A DNA stretch of 64,000 nt from Ostreococcus lucimarinus CCE9901 (GCF_000092065.1 NC_009365.1:496001-560000); one strand, 5' to 3'; positions 1 to 9,523 are shown, counted from the first letter of the stretch. Translations and numbers: made by a program. The notes: generated from the sequence alone by a model not told the origin.

Positions 1-1233
1 ATTCTCAACGAAATCGGTCGACGCACCGAGGGCGCGAGTCTGTGCACGGCGCTGTTGTCCGCCACGCTCACGCCCGGGACGGCGCGTTTGGCCGAGCGAA
101 TGACGGATCCGGTGACCATCGTCGTCGAGCCGGAAAAGGACGATTTGGAAATCGTCGGCGCCGACGGGAGCGATGACGAGGAAGGAGGCACGATGGACGT
201 CGATGGATTAAAGCGCATGGCGAAAATAATGGCTGGTGGCGAGCGCGTGCGCATGCCCGAAGGGTTGAATCACACCGTGGTCGAAGTTTCCATGAAGGCG
301 CGACTGCCCGCGTTGGCCGGTTTACTCGCTGGTTGGATGCAAGGATCAATTTCCAAAGCGATCGTGTTCTTTTCCTCGTGCGAATCCGTGGAGTATCACT
401 ACAAAACCTTGCGCTGGCTCGCCGCGGGAGGCAAAGGAAAGGTGAAAGACGACGATGATTCGATTCAAGGGCCGTACGAAATTTTCCGCCTCCACGGCTT
501 GCTCAGCCAGGGCGACCGCGCGAGCGTGTTTAGGAACTTTGCCAACACCAAAGCGGGCGTGTTACTGTGCACCGACGTCGGTGCGCGCGGCTTAGACTTC
601 GTCGGCGTCGGAGCAACGGTGCAAGTCGACGCTCCGACGGACGCGACGACGTACATTCACCGCGTCGGGCGCACCGCCCGCCTCGGATCTGAGGGCGAAG
701 CCGTGCTCTTTTTACAACCCAAGGAGCGGGAATTCGCAGAAGTGCTCACCGAAAAAGGCGTAAACTTCGCCAACGGTTCCGTCGTCGCGATGTTAGACGT
801 CTTAGAAGACTCCAAAGACGCGAGCGAACGAGACAAATCGATGTTCAAGAGCATGCCCCATCTCCATCCCGCGTCCCAGCGCATGCTGAAGAAGCTCGTC
901 GCCAAAGTCGCGAGCGACAAGCAGTACGACGTCTTGGCCAAGGACGCGTTCCGCGCCCACGTACGCGCCTACGCCACCTTCCCTTCCGCATTCAAGCACA
1001 TCTTTCACGTCAAGCGTCTCCATCTCGGTCACGTCGCCGCCGCCTTCGGCTTAAAAGACGCCCCTCAACTCATCGGCGCGAGCGCCACGAAAGCCGCGCT
1101 CAAGGCGCAAAAAGACGCCGCGAGGAAGAAATCCAACGTCGACGCCAGGCGCAAGAAGGATCAGCGCCAGGCCAAGCGCGCGAAAAAGCTCGCACCGCGC
1201 GCCGCGAGTTCTCTGCCCATCGGCGCCGCCTAG
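1..1233 (+). CDS. DBP7: DEAD-box RNA helicase, DBP7/DDX31-like (5' part outside window)
   Basis: The reading frame is open from the first base, so the N-terminal half (Q motif, Walker A, DEAD box) lies upstream of the window. What remains begins just before motif III (SAT, about 58-66). It then has the motif IV region (IVFFSS), motif V (GARGLDF, near 580-600) and motif VI (HRVGRTARLG, near 658-687). The last ~150 residues match the DUF4217-type tail (RAYATFP...HLGHVAAAFGL) typical of DBP7/DDX31/plant RH17 helicases. A Lys/Arg/Ala-rich end suggests nucleolar localisation. Family members act in 60S ribosomal subunit assembly. Two insertions of acidic residues in the helicase core resemble DBP7 more than minimal DEAD-box proteins. 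The subfamily call rests on the tail and on LFLQP after motif VI. Confidence 0.85.
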   Translation: MLNEIGRRTEGASLCTALLSATLTPGTARLAERMTDPVTIVVEPEKDDLEIVGADGSDDEEGGTMDVDGLKRMAKIMAGGERVRMPEGLNHTVVEVSMKARLPALAGLLAGWMQGSISKAIVFFSSCESVEYHYKTLRWLAAGGKGKVKDDDDSIQGPYEIFRLHGLLSQGDRASVFRNFANTKAGVLLCTDVGARGLDFVGVGATVQVDAPTDATTYIHRVGRTARLGSEGEAVLFLQPKEREFAEVLTEKGVNFANGSVVAMLDVLEDSKDASERDKSMFKSMPHLHPASQRMLKKLVAKVASDKQYDVLAKDAFRAHVRAYATFPSAFKHIFHVKRLHLGHVAAAFGLKDAPQLIGASATKAALKAQKDAARKKSNVDARRKKDQRQAKRAKKLAPRAASSLPIGAA

Positions 1234-1370
1234 CGACGCGATCGCCGCGTCATGTAATCATCCGCCGCGCGCGCGCCGCGCGCTGACTGTACCGCGCAGA
1301 CCTCGACCGACGCGTCCACCGCGCTCGACCGCGCTCGACCGTCACACGCGCGCGCGCGCACGAGCCCGAC
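1234..1370. other. Intergenic gap between helicase and GDT1-like gene
   Basis: GC-rich spacer with long CG-alternating runs. It contains one CTGAC followed 10 bases later by CAG (near 1283-1299), the same signature seen at intron 3' ends in this window. No matching donor or upstream exon fits between the helicase stop and this point. No RNA gene is visible. Confidence 0.4.
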
Positions 1371-2468
1371 ATGCGCGCGCACGCGCTCTCGCTCTCGCTC
1401 TCTCTCTCTCGCGCGCTCGATGGACGCCGCGCGCGCGCCCCGCGTCGCGCGCGCGTCGACGATTCGACGGCGCGATCGACCTCGACCTCGCGGGGACGCA
1501 TTCGCGCCGTTGGCGGCGACGCGGGACGCGGCGCGCGCGCGATCGAGACGCGAACGAGCGCGCGAAAGACGCGAGACTGCGCGATGGAGGCGTCGAGCGC
1601 GTCGAGCGAACCGCCGAGCGAGTGCGAAGCGAACGGAATCGGGTGCGACTTGGAATTCATGAAGATGGTGCGGGACGACGCGGACAGACCGACGACTGGG
1701 TACGCGCTGCAGGCGACGATATTGGGGTCGTGCGTCCTGATGGGATTGATACTGTACATCTCGTTGGATTTAGGGTCGACGACGTTCGTGAATAACGCGT
1801 GGCAAAAGGTGGTGAACGCGACGGCGAAGAGCGGGTTCACGGCGGCGTTCGCGCTCATCTTCGTGAGCGAGCTCGGGGACAAGACTTTTTTCATCGCGGC
1901 GTTGCTAGCGATGCGCTTAGGAAGGTTGCGAGTGTTGGTAGGGGCGACGAGCGCGTTGGCGGCGATGACGGTGATATCGGTGGCGATCGGGAGGGCTTTT
2001 CAGCGATTACCGAGCTCGTTGATGACGACGCTGCCGGTGGGAGAGTACGCCGCGGTGGCGATGCTCTTGTTTTTTGGGATAAAGACGTTGAGAGACGCGC
2101 TGAGCATGGATCCGAGCGGGGCGACGCCCGAGGACCACGGAGAGTTAGCAGAAGCCACAGAGGTGGTGTGTAAGTCTACGAGCGCGCAAAAGCGCTCGCC
2201 AGGCTTGGCGGCTTTGATCGAGACTTTTTCGTTGATTTTCATCGCCGAGTGGGGCGACAGGAGCATGCTCGCCACCGTCGCGCTCGGCGCGGCACAAAAT
2301 CCCGTCGGCGTCGCTTTCGGCGCGTCGCTCGGACATTTTATCGCCACCTCGATCGCCGTCGTCGGCGGATCGTTACTATCGAAGAGAATCAGTGAACGCA
2401 CAGTCGGCATCGTCGGCGGTTCCCTCTTTCTCGTGTTCGCGTTGTTCACCGCCTTGGGCGTTTTTTAG
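1371..2468 (+). CDS. GDT1/UPF0016 family cation (Mn2+/Ca2+) transporter, probably plastidial
   Basis: This is a membrane protein with the two hallmark motifs of the UPF0016/GDT1 family: E-L-G-D-K-T in the first repeat and E-W-G-D-R-S in the second, each inside a hydrophobic helix. About seven membrane segments are visible. One lies before the first motif, and the protein ends in two hydrophobic helices. Family members (TMEM165, Gdt1, plant PAM71/CMT1) move manganese or calcium across Golgi or plastid membranes. The Arg/Ser/Ala-rich first ~70 residues resemble the plastid presequences of neighbouring genes, so I keep the upstream ATG. An ATG at 1584 would give a shorter protein without a presequence. 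A CT-rich microsatellite in the presequence encodes (LS)n. Plastid location is inferred. Confidence 0.8.
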   Translation: MRAHALSLSLSLSRALDGRRARAPRRARVDDSTARSTSTSRGRIRAVGGDAGRGARAIETRTSARKTRDCAMEASSASSEPPSECEANGIGCDLEFMKMVRDDADRPTTGYALQATILGSCVLMGLILYISLDLGSTTFVNNAWQKVVNATAKSGFTAAFALIFVSELGDKTFFIAALLAMRLGRLRVLVGATSALAAMTVISVAIGRAFQRLPSSLMTTLPVGEYAAVAMLLFFGIKTLRDALSMDPSGATPEDHGELAEATEVVCKSTSAQKRSPGLAALIETFSLIFIAEWGDRSMLATVALGAAQNPVGVAFGASLGHFIATSIAVVGGSLLSKRISERTVGIVGGSLFLVFALFTALGVF

Positions 2469-2546
2469 TTAGACCGATCTCGAGTTATTAAATAAATAAA
2501 TTACGAAAGACGATGAATGTGTGTATTACGTATTACGTCGACGCAG

Positions 2547-3497
2547 TCACGGTGGAACCATGCGCGTGAGAAAGAAGATCAATAAAACACCCGCGAACGC
2601 GCCGCCGAGGTGCGCGACGTGATTGACGTTGCCCGCGCCGACGCCGCTCCCCGCCGCGGCGACCATTTTCGCCTCACTCAGAAATCTATCGACCACGAAT
2701 TGCCCGAGAATCACCACTTCTAACAATCTTCGCCAGTTCCAGCTCAATTTCACCAACACACTCACCGCGAACAGCCCGAACACAGCGCCCGAGGCGCCCA
2801 AACTCACCGTCGCCGCGCCGCCGATGCCGAGCACGCCTCCGACGCTCTTAGGCAACAACAACCACGACGCCACGTTCGCCCCGATCCCGGTGACGAGATA
2901 CGACATCCACACCCCGAAAGCTCCCTCCTCTTCCTCCACCAGCTTCCCGAAGATGTACAAAAAAAAGATGTTCGAACTCAAGTGCGCCCAGTTCGCGTGA
3001 CAAAACGTCGACGTCGCGAACTGCCACCACGTCGGTTTCGCGTGATTCAAATACAGCGTCTTCACGAACGCCATGTGCGCCCAGTGATCGCACGCGAACA
3101 ACGCAAAGTTTATGAACAGCAGCGCGAACACGCCGTCGTACGCCGCCGTCCGTCGCGACGGTCCGGCGCCGCGCAGCGCGCCCTTGGCCGCCCGCGCCGC
3201 CCCTCGCGCCGCGTCCCCGGCGTATTTCGCCATCAGCGCTTCCGCGTCCGGCAGCCCCGGGACGTCTGGGAACGAATCGTTTCGTCCCCCTTTCGCCTCG
3301 ACGCGCGCGTTCGCCCTCGCGCGCGCCGTTTCGCGCGTCCGAGGCGCGGCACTTTTGCGCACCTCGACGCGCTTGTCCCCCTCGACGCGTTGAAACGCCC
3401 TCGCGACGCTCTCGCGCGCCCTCGCGCGCGCGCGCGACGTCGACGGCGTCGCGACGCAGCCCCTCGACGCGCTCGCGCGCGCGCGCGCGATCGCCAT
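2547..3497 (-). CDS. Rhomboid-family intramembrane serine protease, plastid-type
   Basis: The 316-residue protein has an Arg/Ala-rich presequence (first ~70 residues) and then six or so hydrophobic helices. The catalytic serine is in GASGAVFG (residue about 240) and the catalytic histidine in HVAHLGG (about 295). The conserved H-L-x-x-N (HLSSNIFF) in helix 2 supplies the oxyanion asparagine. All residues needed for activity are present, so it is probably an active rhomboid rather than an iRhom. The arrangement resembles the plant plastid rhomboids RBL10/RBL11, which act in the inner envelope. It diverges from the ferrochelatase gene across about 340 bp. The ATG at 3497 is the first in frame. 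Confidence 0.85.
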   Translation of the reverse strand: MAIARARASASRGCVATPSTSRARARARESVARAFQRVEGDKRVEVRKSAAPRTRETARARANARVEAKGGRNDSFPDVPGLPDAEALMAKYAGDAARGAARAAKGALRGAGPSRRTAAYDGVFALLFINFALFACDHWAHMAFVKTLYLNHAKPTWWQFATSTFCHANWAHLSSNIFFLYIFGKLVEEEEGAFGVWMSYLVTGIGANVASWLLLPKSVGGVLGIGGAATVSLGASGAVFGLFAVSVLVKLSWNWRRLLEVVILGQFVVDRFLSEAKMVAAAGSGVGAGNVNHVAHLGGAFAGVLLIFFLTRMVPP

Positions 3498-3837
3498 GGC
3501 GCGCGCGCGACGAACAGTGCCGAAAACACGAATCCAAAAGCGTCCCGAAAAGCGTTAAAGCGTTCGATCCGGAATGGACGCGTCAGAACGACGCGCGACG
3601 TCGGGCGGCGATCGATCGCGCGCGCGACGTCGCGCGCGCGGCGATCGATCGCGCGCGCGCGGACTCGGCGTCGCCACCGCGCGATCGCGCGCGTCGCCGC
3701 CGCGAGAGGTCGCGATCGAGGCGCGAAAACGCCGCCGACGTCGACGGAAAGCGGCGGCCGAGCCCTGATCGGATTGCTCGGAGAATCCGCGCCGTCGCGC
3801 GCGACCGCGGGCGCGCGAGGACGCGAGCGAACGAGAG
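3498..3837. promoter_or_regulatory. Divergent intergenic region, rhomboid / ferrochelatase
   Basis: This 340-bp region lies between two genes that point away from each other and must hold both promoters. It is extremely CG-rich. It contains a direct repeat of GGCGATCGATCGCGCGCGCG (near 3607 and 3640), two copies about 33 bp apart, each with a palindromic core (CGATCG, GATC). No TATA box is evident. I see no coding potential beyond artefactual CG-rich frames. Confidence 0.4.
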
Positions 3838-5505
3838 ATGATGCTCGAGAGTCGCGCGGTGATGAACGAACGCGCGATGACGAGCGCGCGGTGCGCGTCG
3901 ACGAGCGGAAAGGCGAGGGCGGGACGAGGGGGCGCGAGGCGGGCGCGAGGGCGAGGCGGACGCGCGAACGCGTTCCGACGAGACGCGTCGCCGTCGAGCA
4001 CGTGCGCGTCGACGCGAGGGAAAAACGATGGAAAGAAAGACGAGAGCGATCGGGGGAAGGCGGAGGGAGGGGCGTTCTCGAGGTATGGGAATAAAAGGTT
4101 GAACTACAGCGACGCGGGGCTTGGGCGGTCAAGGTCAAAGGCTCGAGACGGCGTCGCGAGAGCGTTGGTGGACGTCGAGGGTTATTCCTCGGATCCGAAG
4201 AGTTTTTATAACAGCGTCGATGAGGATGATGAATACAAAGTCGGGGTGTTGCTGCTGAATCTCGGGGGACCGGAGACGTTGGATGACGTGCAGCCGTTTT
4301 TGTACAATTTATTCGCCGACCCGGATATCATTCGTCTGCCGCCTCCGGTGCAGTTTTTACAAGGGTTTTTGGCGAACACGTTGAGCGCGTCGCGGGCGCC
4401 GAAGAGTCGTGAGGCGTACGAGTCCATCGGTGGTGGCTCTCCGCTGCGGAGGATCACCGAGGATCAGGCGAACGCGCTGCAGGCGGCGATGCAAGCGAGA
4501 GGGATCCAGGCGAAGACGTACGTGGGGATGCGATATTGGAAACCGTTCACGGAAGATGCGATCGATGCGATCAAACGAGACGGAGTGACTCGATTAGTGG
4601 TGTTGCCTTTGTACCCGCAGTTCTCCATCAGCACGTCCGGGTCGAGTTTGCGATTGTTGGAGCAATACTTCGCGGAGGACGAAGAGTTGGCGTCGGTTCG
4701 GCACACGGTGATTCCGTCGTGGTATCAGCGTCCAGGGTACGTCAAAGCCATGGCGGTGATGATCGCGCAGACATTGAAGACAAAGTTCGAGGATGACAAG
4801 GAACCGCTCATCTTTTTCTCCGCCCACGGTGTCCCGGTGTCGTACGTAGAACAAGCCGGGGATCCGTACAAGGATGAGATGGAGGCATGCGTGCGTCTCA
4901 TCACGGAGGAGCTCGGCTCGATGGGCGTCAACAACGAGCACGTATTGGCGTATCAATCGCGTGTCGGGCCGGTGGAGTGGCTCAAGCCGTACACCGACGA
5001 CACCATTCGCGAGCTCGGGAAGAAGGGGACAGAGGCGTTGTGCGCCGTGCCGATTTCCTTTGTCAGCGAACACATCGAAACCTTGGAAGAGATCGATATG
5101 GAGTACCGTGAATTGGCCGAAGAGAGCGGCATAAAAAAGTGGGGCAGAGTTCCCGCGCTAGACACCGATCCACTCTTCATCGATGACCTGGCCGACGCCG
5201 TCATCGAGGCTTTGCCGTACACCACGCGCATGAGCAAAACTCGCGCCTCTGCCTCGGGACTCAACGTCCCTCCAGCCGAAGTCGGCGAGCTCCTCGCCTC
5301 TTACGACCGCGCCAAGCTCGCCATCCCCGTGCCCGACAGCTCTCTCCGCACCACCTCGAGCACGAAGCGCGCGGATCAATTCAACGGTTCCTCCGGCGAC
5401 CTCGTCAACGTCGCCATCGTCGTCTTCTTCGTCTTCGTGTTTCTACAATATGTTGCCGGCGCCAACGGTTTATTCGGCCAATTCGGCGTCTTTAGCAACT
5501 GGTAG
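3838..5505 (+). CDS. Ferrochelatase (protoporphyrin ferro-lyase), plastid
   Basis: Inserts Fe2+ into protoporphyrin IX, the last step of haem synthesis. The 555-residue protein begins with an Arg/Ala-rich transit peptide. The ferrochelatase core starts near residue 135 with [18 protein letters not shown]. It includes the porphyrin-binding [10 protein letters not shown], the LPLYPQFS strand, the catalytic histidine in [24 protein letters not shown], and the C-terminal [11 protein letters not shown] signature. After a linker, the last ~40 residues form one hydrophobic segment followed by GLFGQFGVF. That resembles the C-terminal membrane anchor of plant/cyanobacterial type II ferrochelatases, although I do not see a clear chlorophyll-binding motif. 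Two ATGs occur in a row at the start. Confidence 0.95.
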   Translation: MMLESRAVMNERAMTSARCASTSGKARAGRGGARRARGRGGRANAFRRDASPSSTCASTRGKNDGKKDESDRGKAEGGAFSRYGNKRLNYSDAGLGRSRSKARDGVARALVDVEGYSSDPKSFYNSVDEDDEYKVGVLLLNLGGPETLDDVQPFLYNLFADPDIIRLPPPVQFLQGFLANTLSASRAPKSREAYESIGGGSPLRRITEDQANALQAAMQARGIQAKTYVGMRYWKPFTEDAIDAIKRDGVTRLVVLPLYPQFSISTSGSSLRLLEQYFAEDEELASVRHTVIPSWYQRPGYVKAMAVMIAQTLKTKFEDDKEPLIFFSAHGVPVSYVEQAGDPYKDEMEACVRLITEELGSMGVNNEHVLAYQSRVGPVEWLKPYTDDTIRELGKKGTEALCAVPISFVSEHIETLEEIDMEYRELAEESGIKKWGRVPALDTDPLFIDDLADAVIEALPYTTRMSKTRASASGLNVPPAEVGELLASYDRAKLAIPVPDSSLRTTSSTKRADQFNGSSGDLVNVAIVVFFVFVFLQYVAGANGLFGQFGVFSNW

Positions 5506-5599
5506 ACGAGCAATCATAGCTTAAGCATAATCATGAAATTTTACAGCATCACGTAGACCTTTCTTCCGCTTTCGTTCCTCCTTCCCTTCGCCCTCGCGT

Positions 5600-5620
5600 T
5601 CGGTCGGTCGGTCGGTCGGC
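5600..5620. repeat. Short GGTC microsatellite upstream of YbeY-HAD gene
   Basis: About five tandem copies of a GGTC/GTCG unit lie in the 162-bp spacer between ferrochelatase and the next gene. The same unit recurs as a longer array at 56391-56424. Confidence 0.6.
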
Positions 5621-5667
5621 GAATCGACCGCGTCACCGTCACTCGTCGCCGCGCCTTCCCGACGCCG

Positions 5668-7407
5668 ATGCGCCACGCGCTCGCCCGCGCGCGCGTCGCC
5701 CTCGCCCGCGCGTCCGCGCGCGCCCCTCGCGCGCGCGCGAGCGTCCGTCGCGTCGTCGCGCTCGCGCCGCCGTCGAATCCGCGCGCGCACGCGCAAAAAT
5801 GTTTCCTCGCGCGCGCCGCGCTCGCGCCGTCGAGGGCGCTCAGACCGACGGCGCGGTCGCGCGCGATGGCGCGAGCGACGTCGAGCGGCGCGCGCGCGCG
5901 CGACGAGGCCGAGGCCGAGGCCGAGGACGAGGACGGGCTGGATGACGAATTCGCGGAGAGCTTTTACGTGGGCGAGACGGAGTGCGCGTGCGACGTCATG
6001 ATCATCGATGAGGACGAACACGAGCCGCGAGTGGTTCGAGAGGAAAACGTGGACGTGAGAACGCTGCGTCGAGAGATGGAGGAAGACGCGATGGCGGTGA
6101 TGACGCTGTTGTTGACGAATGAAGGGAAATCAAAGGCGGTGGCGCGAGCGCGAGGAACGCTGCCAAAGTCGATGTCGCACTGCGAGTTGAGCGTGGCGCT
6201 GTGCTCGGATGAGTACATTCGAAGCTTGAACGCGGGGTATAGAGAGAAAGATAGCGCGACGGATGTTTTGAGCTTTCCTGCGGAGAGTTTCGGGCCGATG
6301 GCAGTGCTCGGGGACGTCATCGTGAGCGTGGACACGGCGAGCGCCCAGGCGCGGGAGGTGGGGCATTCTTTGCGGGATGAGTGCCGAGTTTTGCTCGTGC
6401 ACGGGACTTTACATTTATTAGGTATGGATCACGAAGTCAGCGAAAGCGAGGCGGAGGTAATGGCGGCGGCGGAGCAAGAGGTCTTGAAGGCGCTCGGATG
6501 GAAAGTCACCGGGCTCACGAGACGCGCGTCGGGAGAATCGACGTCCGACTCTTCTTCGACGACGCTCACGACACAGAGAAGTGTGCTCGTGACGGATTTA
6601 GACGGCACGCTATTAAATGAAAATAGTGTCATCACGCCTCGAGTCGCCGATGCTTTGCGCCGGGCGATGGCGTCGGGAGTCGAAGTTGTCGTCGCCACGG
6701 GCAAGGCGAGACCGGCGGCGATTAAAGCCGCCGCCACGCAAGGATTAGACGGCATTATCGTCGGTAAGAACACACCTGGGGTGTTCTTACAAGGTCTAGA
6801 AGTGTACGGTCGAGGCGGTGCTCTGGTCTATGAAGCGAAAATGCCCGAAGACGTCACGAGAGATGCCTTCATGATGATGGATGACGTCGTGCACGACGGA
6901 TTGGCGCTCACGGCGTTTTGTGGCGACAATTGCGCGACGCTTGCGCCGAGCGTACTCTTGGACGAGCTCCACCACACCTATCACGAACCAGCCAGCGAAA
7001 TCGCCGGATCGGTGGATGAGATACTATCCAATAACACCGTTCGTAAACTATTATTAATGGGACCGAGCAAAGAGAGCATTGACGGCGTTCGATCGATTTG
7101 GGAAGCCGCATTCAGGGGTCGAGCGGAGGTCACACAAGCGGTGGCGGATATGCTAGAAATATTACCCCTTGGGAACGATAAGTCAAAGGGCGTTCGAGCC
7201 GTGTTGAAATCCATGGATGTGAATCCGATGACGGACGTTGTCGCCATCGGCGACGGCGAAAACGATGCCGAAATGCTTCGATTCGTCGGTTGCGGCGTCG
7301 CCATGGCGAACGCCACGGAAAAGACAAAAAGCGGTGCCGCACACGTCCTCGATGCTTCAAACACGCAAGACGGTGTCGCGGAAGCGATTGATAGGTTTGT
7401 TTTGTAA
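5668..7407 (+). CDS. YbeY endoribonuclease fused to Cof-type HAD hydrolase, plastid
   Basis: Two domains lie in one 579-residue frame after an Arg/Ala-rich plastid presequence and an acidic linker. Residues ~110-285 are YbeY (UPF0054), with the metal-binding signature HGTLHLLGMDH at about 244-254. YbeY processes rRNA 3' ends and takes part in ribosome quality control. Residues ~300-579 are a HAD-superfamily hydrolase of the Cof/YidA type: nucleophile motif DLDGTLLNE (about 308), motif II region VVATGKAR, and the C-terminal GDGENDAEML metal site. The same fusion order is known from land-plant chloroplast YbeY, so it is ancestral rather than an assembly artefact. The role of the HAD half is not known. 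A second in-frame ATG near 5866 would remove the presequence. Confidence 0.92.
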   Translation: MRHALARARVALARASARAPRARASVRRVVALAPPSNPRAHAQKCFLARAALAPSRALRPTARSRAMARATSSGARARDEAEAEAEDEDGLDDEFAESFYVGETECACDVMIIDEDEHEPRVVREENVDVRTLRREMEEDAMAVMTLLLTNEGKSKAVARARGTLPKSMSHCELSVALCSDEYIRSLNAGYREKDSATDVLSFPAESFGPMAVLGDVIVSVDTASAQAREVGHSLRDECRVLLVHGTLHLLGMDHEVSESEAEVMAAAEQEVLKALGWKVTGLTRRASGESTSDSSSTTLTTQRSVLVTDLDGTLLNENSVITPRVADALRRAMASGVEVVVATGKARPAAIKAAATQGLDGIIVGKNTPGVFLQGLEVYGRGGALVYEAKMPEDVTRDAFMMMDDVVHDGLALTAFCGDNCATLAPSVLLDELHHTYHEPASEIAGSVDEILSNNTVRKLLLMGPSKESIDGVRSIWEAAFRGRAEVTQAVADMLEILPLGNDKSKGVRAVLKSMDVNPMTDVVAIGDGENDAEMLRFVGCGVAMANATEKTKSGAAHVLDASNTQDGVAEAIDRFVL

Positions 7408-7493
7408 AAGTAATAAATGTTCAATGTTTAATCGATGGTGCGCCGCGTTCGCACCGACGAGGGCGCGACAACTGCCACACAATCTGACGCTCC

Positions 7494-8678
7494 ATGCGCG
7501 CGTTGCTCACCTTGATATGCGCACTAGCGCTCGCGCTATGCAACAAGCTCGTCGCCGCGAGTCCTGTGCGCAAACCGTACATCGTCTCGTACGATGGTGC
7601 CGTCGATGAAATCTGTGACGCCCTGGAGTCGACGACGAAGCATATGAATTTTCATTGTCTGTGGCATTTGAAGATAAAATGTCGTCGGCGAATGCGATTC
7701 GCTCGTTTATTTGCCGTGTTTGCCGACGACAAGGAAGTCAACGCACTTCGCACGTGCGTTCCCGCGCTAGATTTCGAAGAAGACGTTGAAGTGTTTTCAC
7801 AAGGCGTGACAACCTGGTCCAGAGACCGTCTGAACGGTAGAGACGGGCTTGATGGTAAGTTGCTTCCTCGCGATCCCCCTGAAGATGGCTATGGGAGCAT
7901 CGTGCACGTTTATCTGCTTGACACGGGTGTGAGAAGGACGCACGTGGAATTCAAAGATCAAGCGTTTGGGCGCGGCGTCGATTTAGTCGACGATGACGCC
8001 GAACCTGATGACTGCGATGGTCACGGTAGTCACGTGGCTTCGACCATCAATCAAATCGCGTATAGCGGCAAGACAGTTCTCCACTCTGTGAGAGTTCTCG
8101 ACTGTAACGGAAATGGTGAGCTCTCGGGGCTGATTGAGGGACTTGAATGGGTGCTCGGTGTGGCGACGCCGTCCGAGCCAGCCGTGGTCAGTTTAGCGCT
8201 CGGAGTGCGAAATGGAATTTGGTCACGCGCACTCGAACGCGTCGTCCAAACGCTCACTGGACGTGGAGTATTCATCGTTTGCGCCGCTGGTAACCAAAAA
8301 GGAGACGCATGCACGATTTCGCCTGGAAACGTCGCGGAGACGCTGACTGTCGCAGCCAGCGATCAAGCAGACGCGCCGTACGCCTATGGAAACTCTGGAA
8401 GGTGCGTTGATTTATTCGCGCCCGGCGTGCAAATTCTCGGTGCATGCGGTGGAAGCACTGCGTGTGAGCATCCAAGCGACACGGCATATGCATTTCAAAG
8501 CGGTACGAGTATGGCGGTCGCGCACGCCGTCGGCGCAGCGACGCGCCTTCTTATGTTTTCCCCACGCATGAGCCCTGAAAATTTGAAGAAGCATCTCACA
8601 TCAACTGCGTCGCGCGACAAAATTCGAGGTGGGTCATTACTCCCAGGAACTCCGAATCTACTGTTGTACGTGAAATAA
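7494..8678 (+). CDS. Secreted subtilisin-like serine protease (S8, proteinase K type)
   Basis: The 394-residue protein starts with a clean signal peptide (LLTLICALALALCNKLVAA). A propeptide of ~100 residues follows. The peptidase S8 domain has the catalytic triad D in YLLDTGVRRTH (about 143), H in GHGSHVAS (about 176) and S in SGTSMAVAHAVG (about 339). The oxyanion region AAGNQKGDACTISPG and many cysteines fit the proteinase K/cerevisin branch. No membrane anchor follows, so it is secreted or vacuolar. Codon use is visibly less GC-rich than in flanking housekeeping genes. Its stop codon lies inside the first unit of the 61-bp tandem duplication shared with the next gene. Confidence 0.9.
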   Translation: MRALLTLICALALALCNKLVAASPVRKPYIVSYDGAVDEICDALESTTKHMNFHCLWHLKIKCRRRMRFARLFAVFADDKEVNALRTCVPALDFEEDVEVFSQGVTTWSRDRLNGRDGLDGKLLPRDPPEDGYGSIVHVYLLDTGVRRTHVEFKDQAFGRGVDLVDDDAEPDDCDGHGSHVASTINQIAYSGKTVLHSVRVLDCNGNGELSGLIEGLEWVLGVATPSEPAVVSLALGVRNGIWSRALERVVQTLTGRGVFIVCAAGNQKGDACTISPGNVAETLTVAASDQADAPYAYGNSGRCVDLFAPGVQILGACGGSTACEHPSDTAYAFQSGTSMAVAHAVGAATRLLMFSPRMSPENLKKHLTSTASRDKIRGGSLLPGTPNLLLYVK

Positions 8679-8789
8679 ATCATTATCACATTTGCTCCGC
8701 CGCTAAGCGCACGGCATCGATCGGGATTACGTGAAATAAATCATTATCACATTTGTTCCGCCGCTAAGCGCACGGCATCGATCGGGATT
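8668..8789. repeat. 61-bp tandem direct duplication spanning two convergent gene ends
   Basis: Units 8668-8728 and 8729-8789 are identical except for one base (C at 8695, T at 8756). Each unit carries the last codons and stop of the plus-strand subtilase and the last codons and stop of the minus-strand Deg-type protease. Only the outer copies are used in frame: unit 1 for the subtilase and unit 2 for the Deg protease. Confidence 0.95.
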
Positions 8790-9523
8790 GCGAAGTTCAC
8801 GCCTTGCGGATCTCGCTTTTGCGATCCCGCGTACGCGACGACGTTCAATCCAATCACCCGTCCAGCACTATCGCACAACGCGCCCCCACTCGTAAACTCC
8901 GTGACTTGCGCGTCCGTCTGAATCAAACCTTTCAACCCAACCCCGTTCCTGCTCGGAATTTTCCTCTTCAATCCATTAATAGTTCCAGAGCTCAGCACGG
9001 CCGCGCCGTCCTCTTCAAATCCCAACGAGAACGCGCTCTGCCCGACGCGCAAATTATCGCTCGTCCCGATCTTCGCCGCCACGGGCGCGTCCGCACCGAA
9101 ACTGCCAATAGGTACCTTCAAAAACCCAATATCGGTGCTTCTGTTGACGAAATACGATGCGTCTTTATCCAATGCCGCCGCGGCGCCGCTCGCGAGCATC
9201 ACGACCAACTTTTCGTTTTCATTCCCCTTCACCACGCAGTGCGCGTTCGTCGCGATGTAGGCGTACGCATCGTCGATGTACCACACCACACCACTCCCGC
9301 GGCCGCTAATCTCGCCATTGGGCGCGACAACGGCGACGCGCGCGACGCTTTTCGACGTCTCTGCGAACACTCTGGTCGCCGACGTTTCGTCGACGAGCGA
9401 CGCGCGCGCGGGGCGAACGAGGCAGGACGCGAGCAAGGGCGCGATGAACGTATCACGTCGACGTAATGTGGTGCGCGGCGCGGTCGAAGGCGTCGGGGAG
9501 GCGACGGCGACGATTCGGGACAT
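8747..9523 (-). CDS. Deg/HtrA-type serine protease without PDZ domain, probable thylakoid-lumen (Deg5-like)
   Basis: The protein of ~258 residues has an N-terminal Arg-rich region and then a hydrophobic stretch ending in an Ala-x-Ala-like site (ARASL), as in lumen-targeted proteins. A single trypsin-like domain follows: H in TNAHCVV, D in STDIGFLKV, and S in EFTSGGALCD. The usual G-N-S-G-G is changed to T-S-G-G, but the serine and the two following glycines are kept. No PDZ domain follows, as in plant Deg5, which works with Deg8 in photosystem II repair. The call as Deg5 is by architecture only. The frame can be read from a TTG at 9526, but the first ATG is at 9523. Confidence 0.8.
   Translation of the reverse strand: MSRIVAVASPTPSTAPRTTLRRRDTFIAPLLASCLVRPARASLVDETSATRVFAETSKSVARVAVVAPNGEISGRGSGVVWYIDDAYAYIATNAHCVVKGNENEKLVVMLASGAAAALDKDASYFVNRSTDIGFLKVPIGSFGADAPVAAKIGTSDNLRVGQSAFSLGFEEDGAAVLSSGTINGLKRKIPSRNGVGLKGLIQTDAQVTEFTSGGALCDSAGRVIGLNVVAYAGSQKRDPQGVNFAIPIDAVRLAAEQM

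Noticed and set aside
1283-1299. CTGAC followed by CAG, an orphan acceptor signature upstream of the GDT1-like gene
   Set aside because: The nearest upstream space is only 50 bp from the helicase stop; no donor or exon fits.
2982-4094. Plus-strand 370-residue Arg-rich frame opposite the rhomboid gene
   Set aside because: Composition is purely that of CG-rich antisense, it has no domain, and it crosses the divergent promoter.
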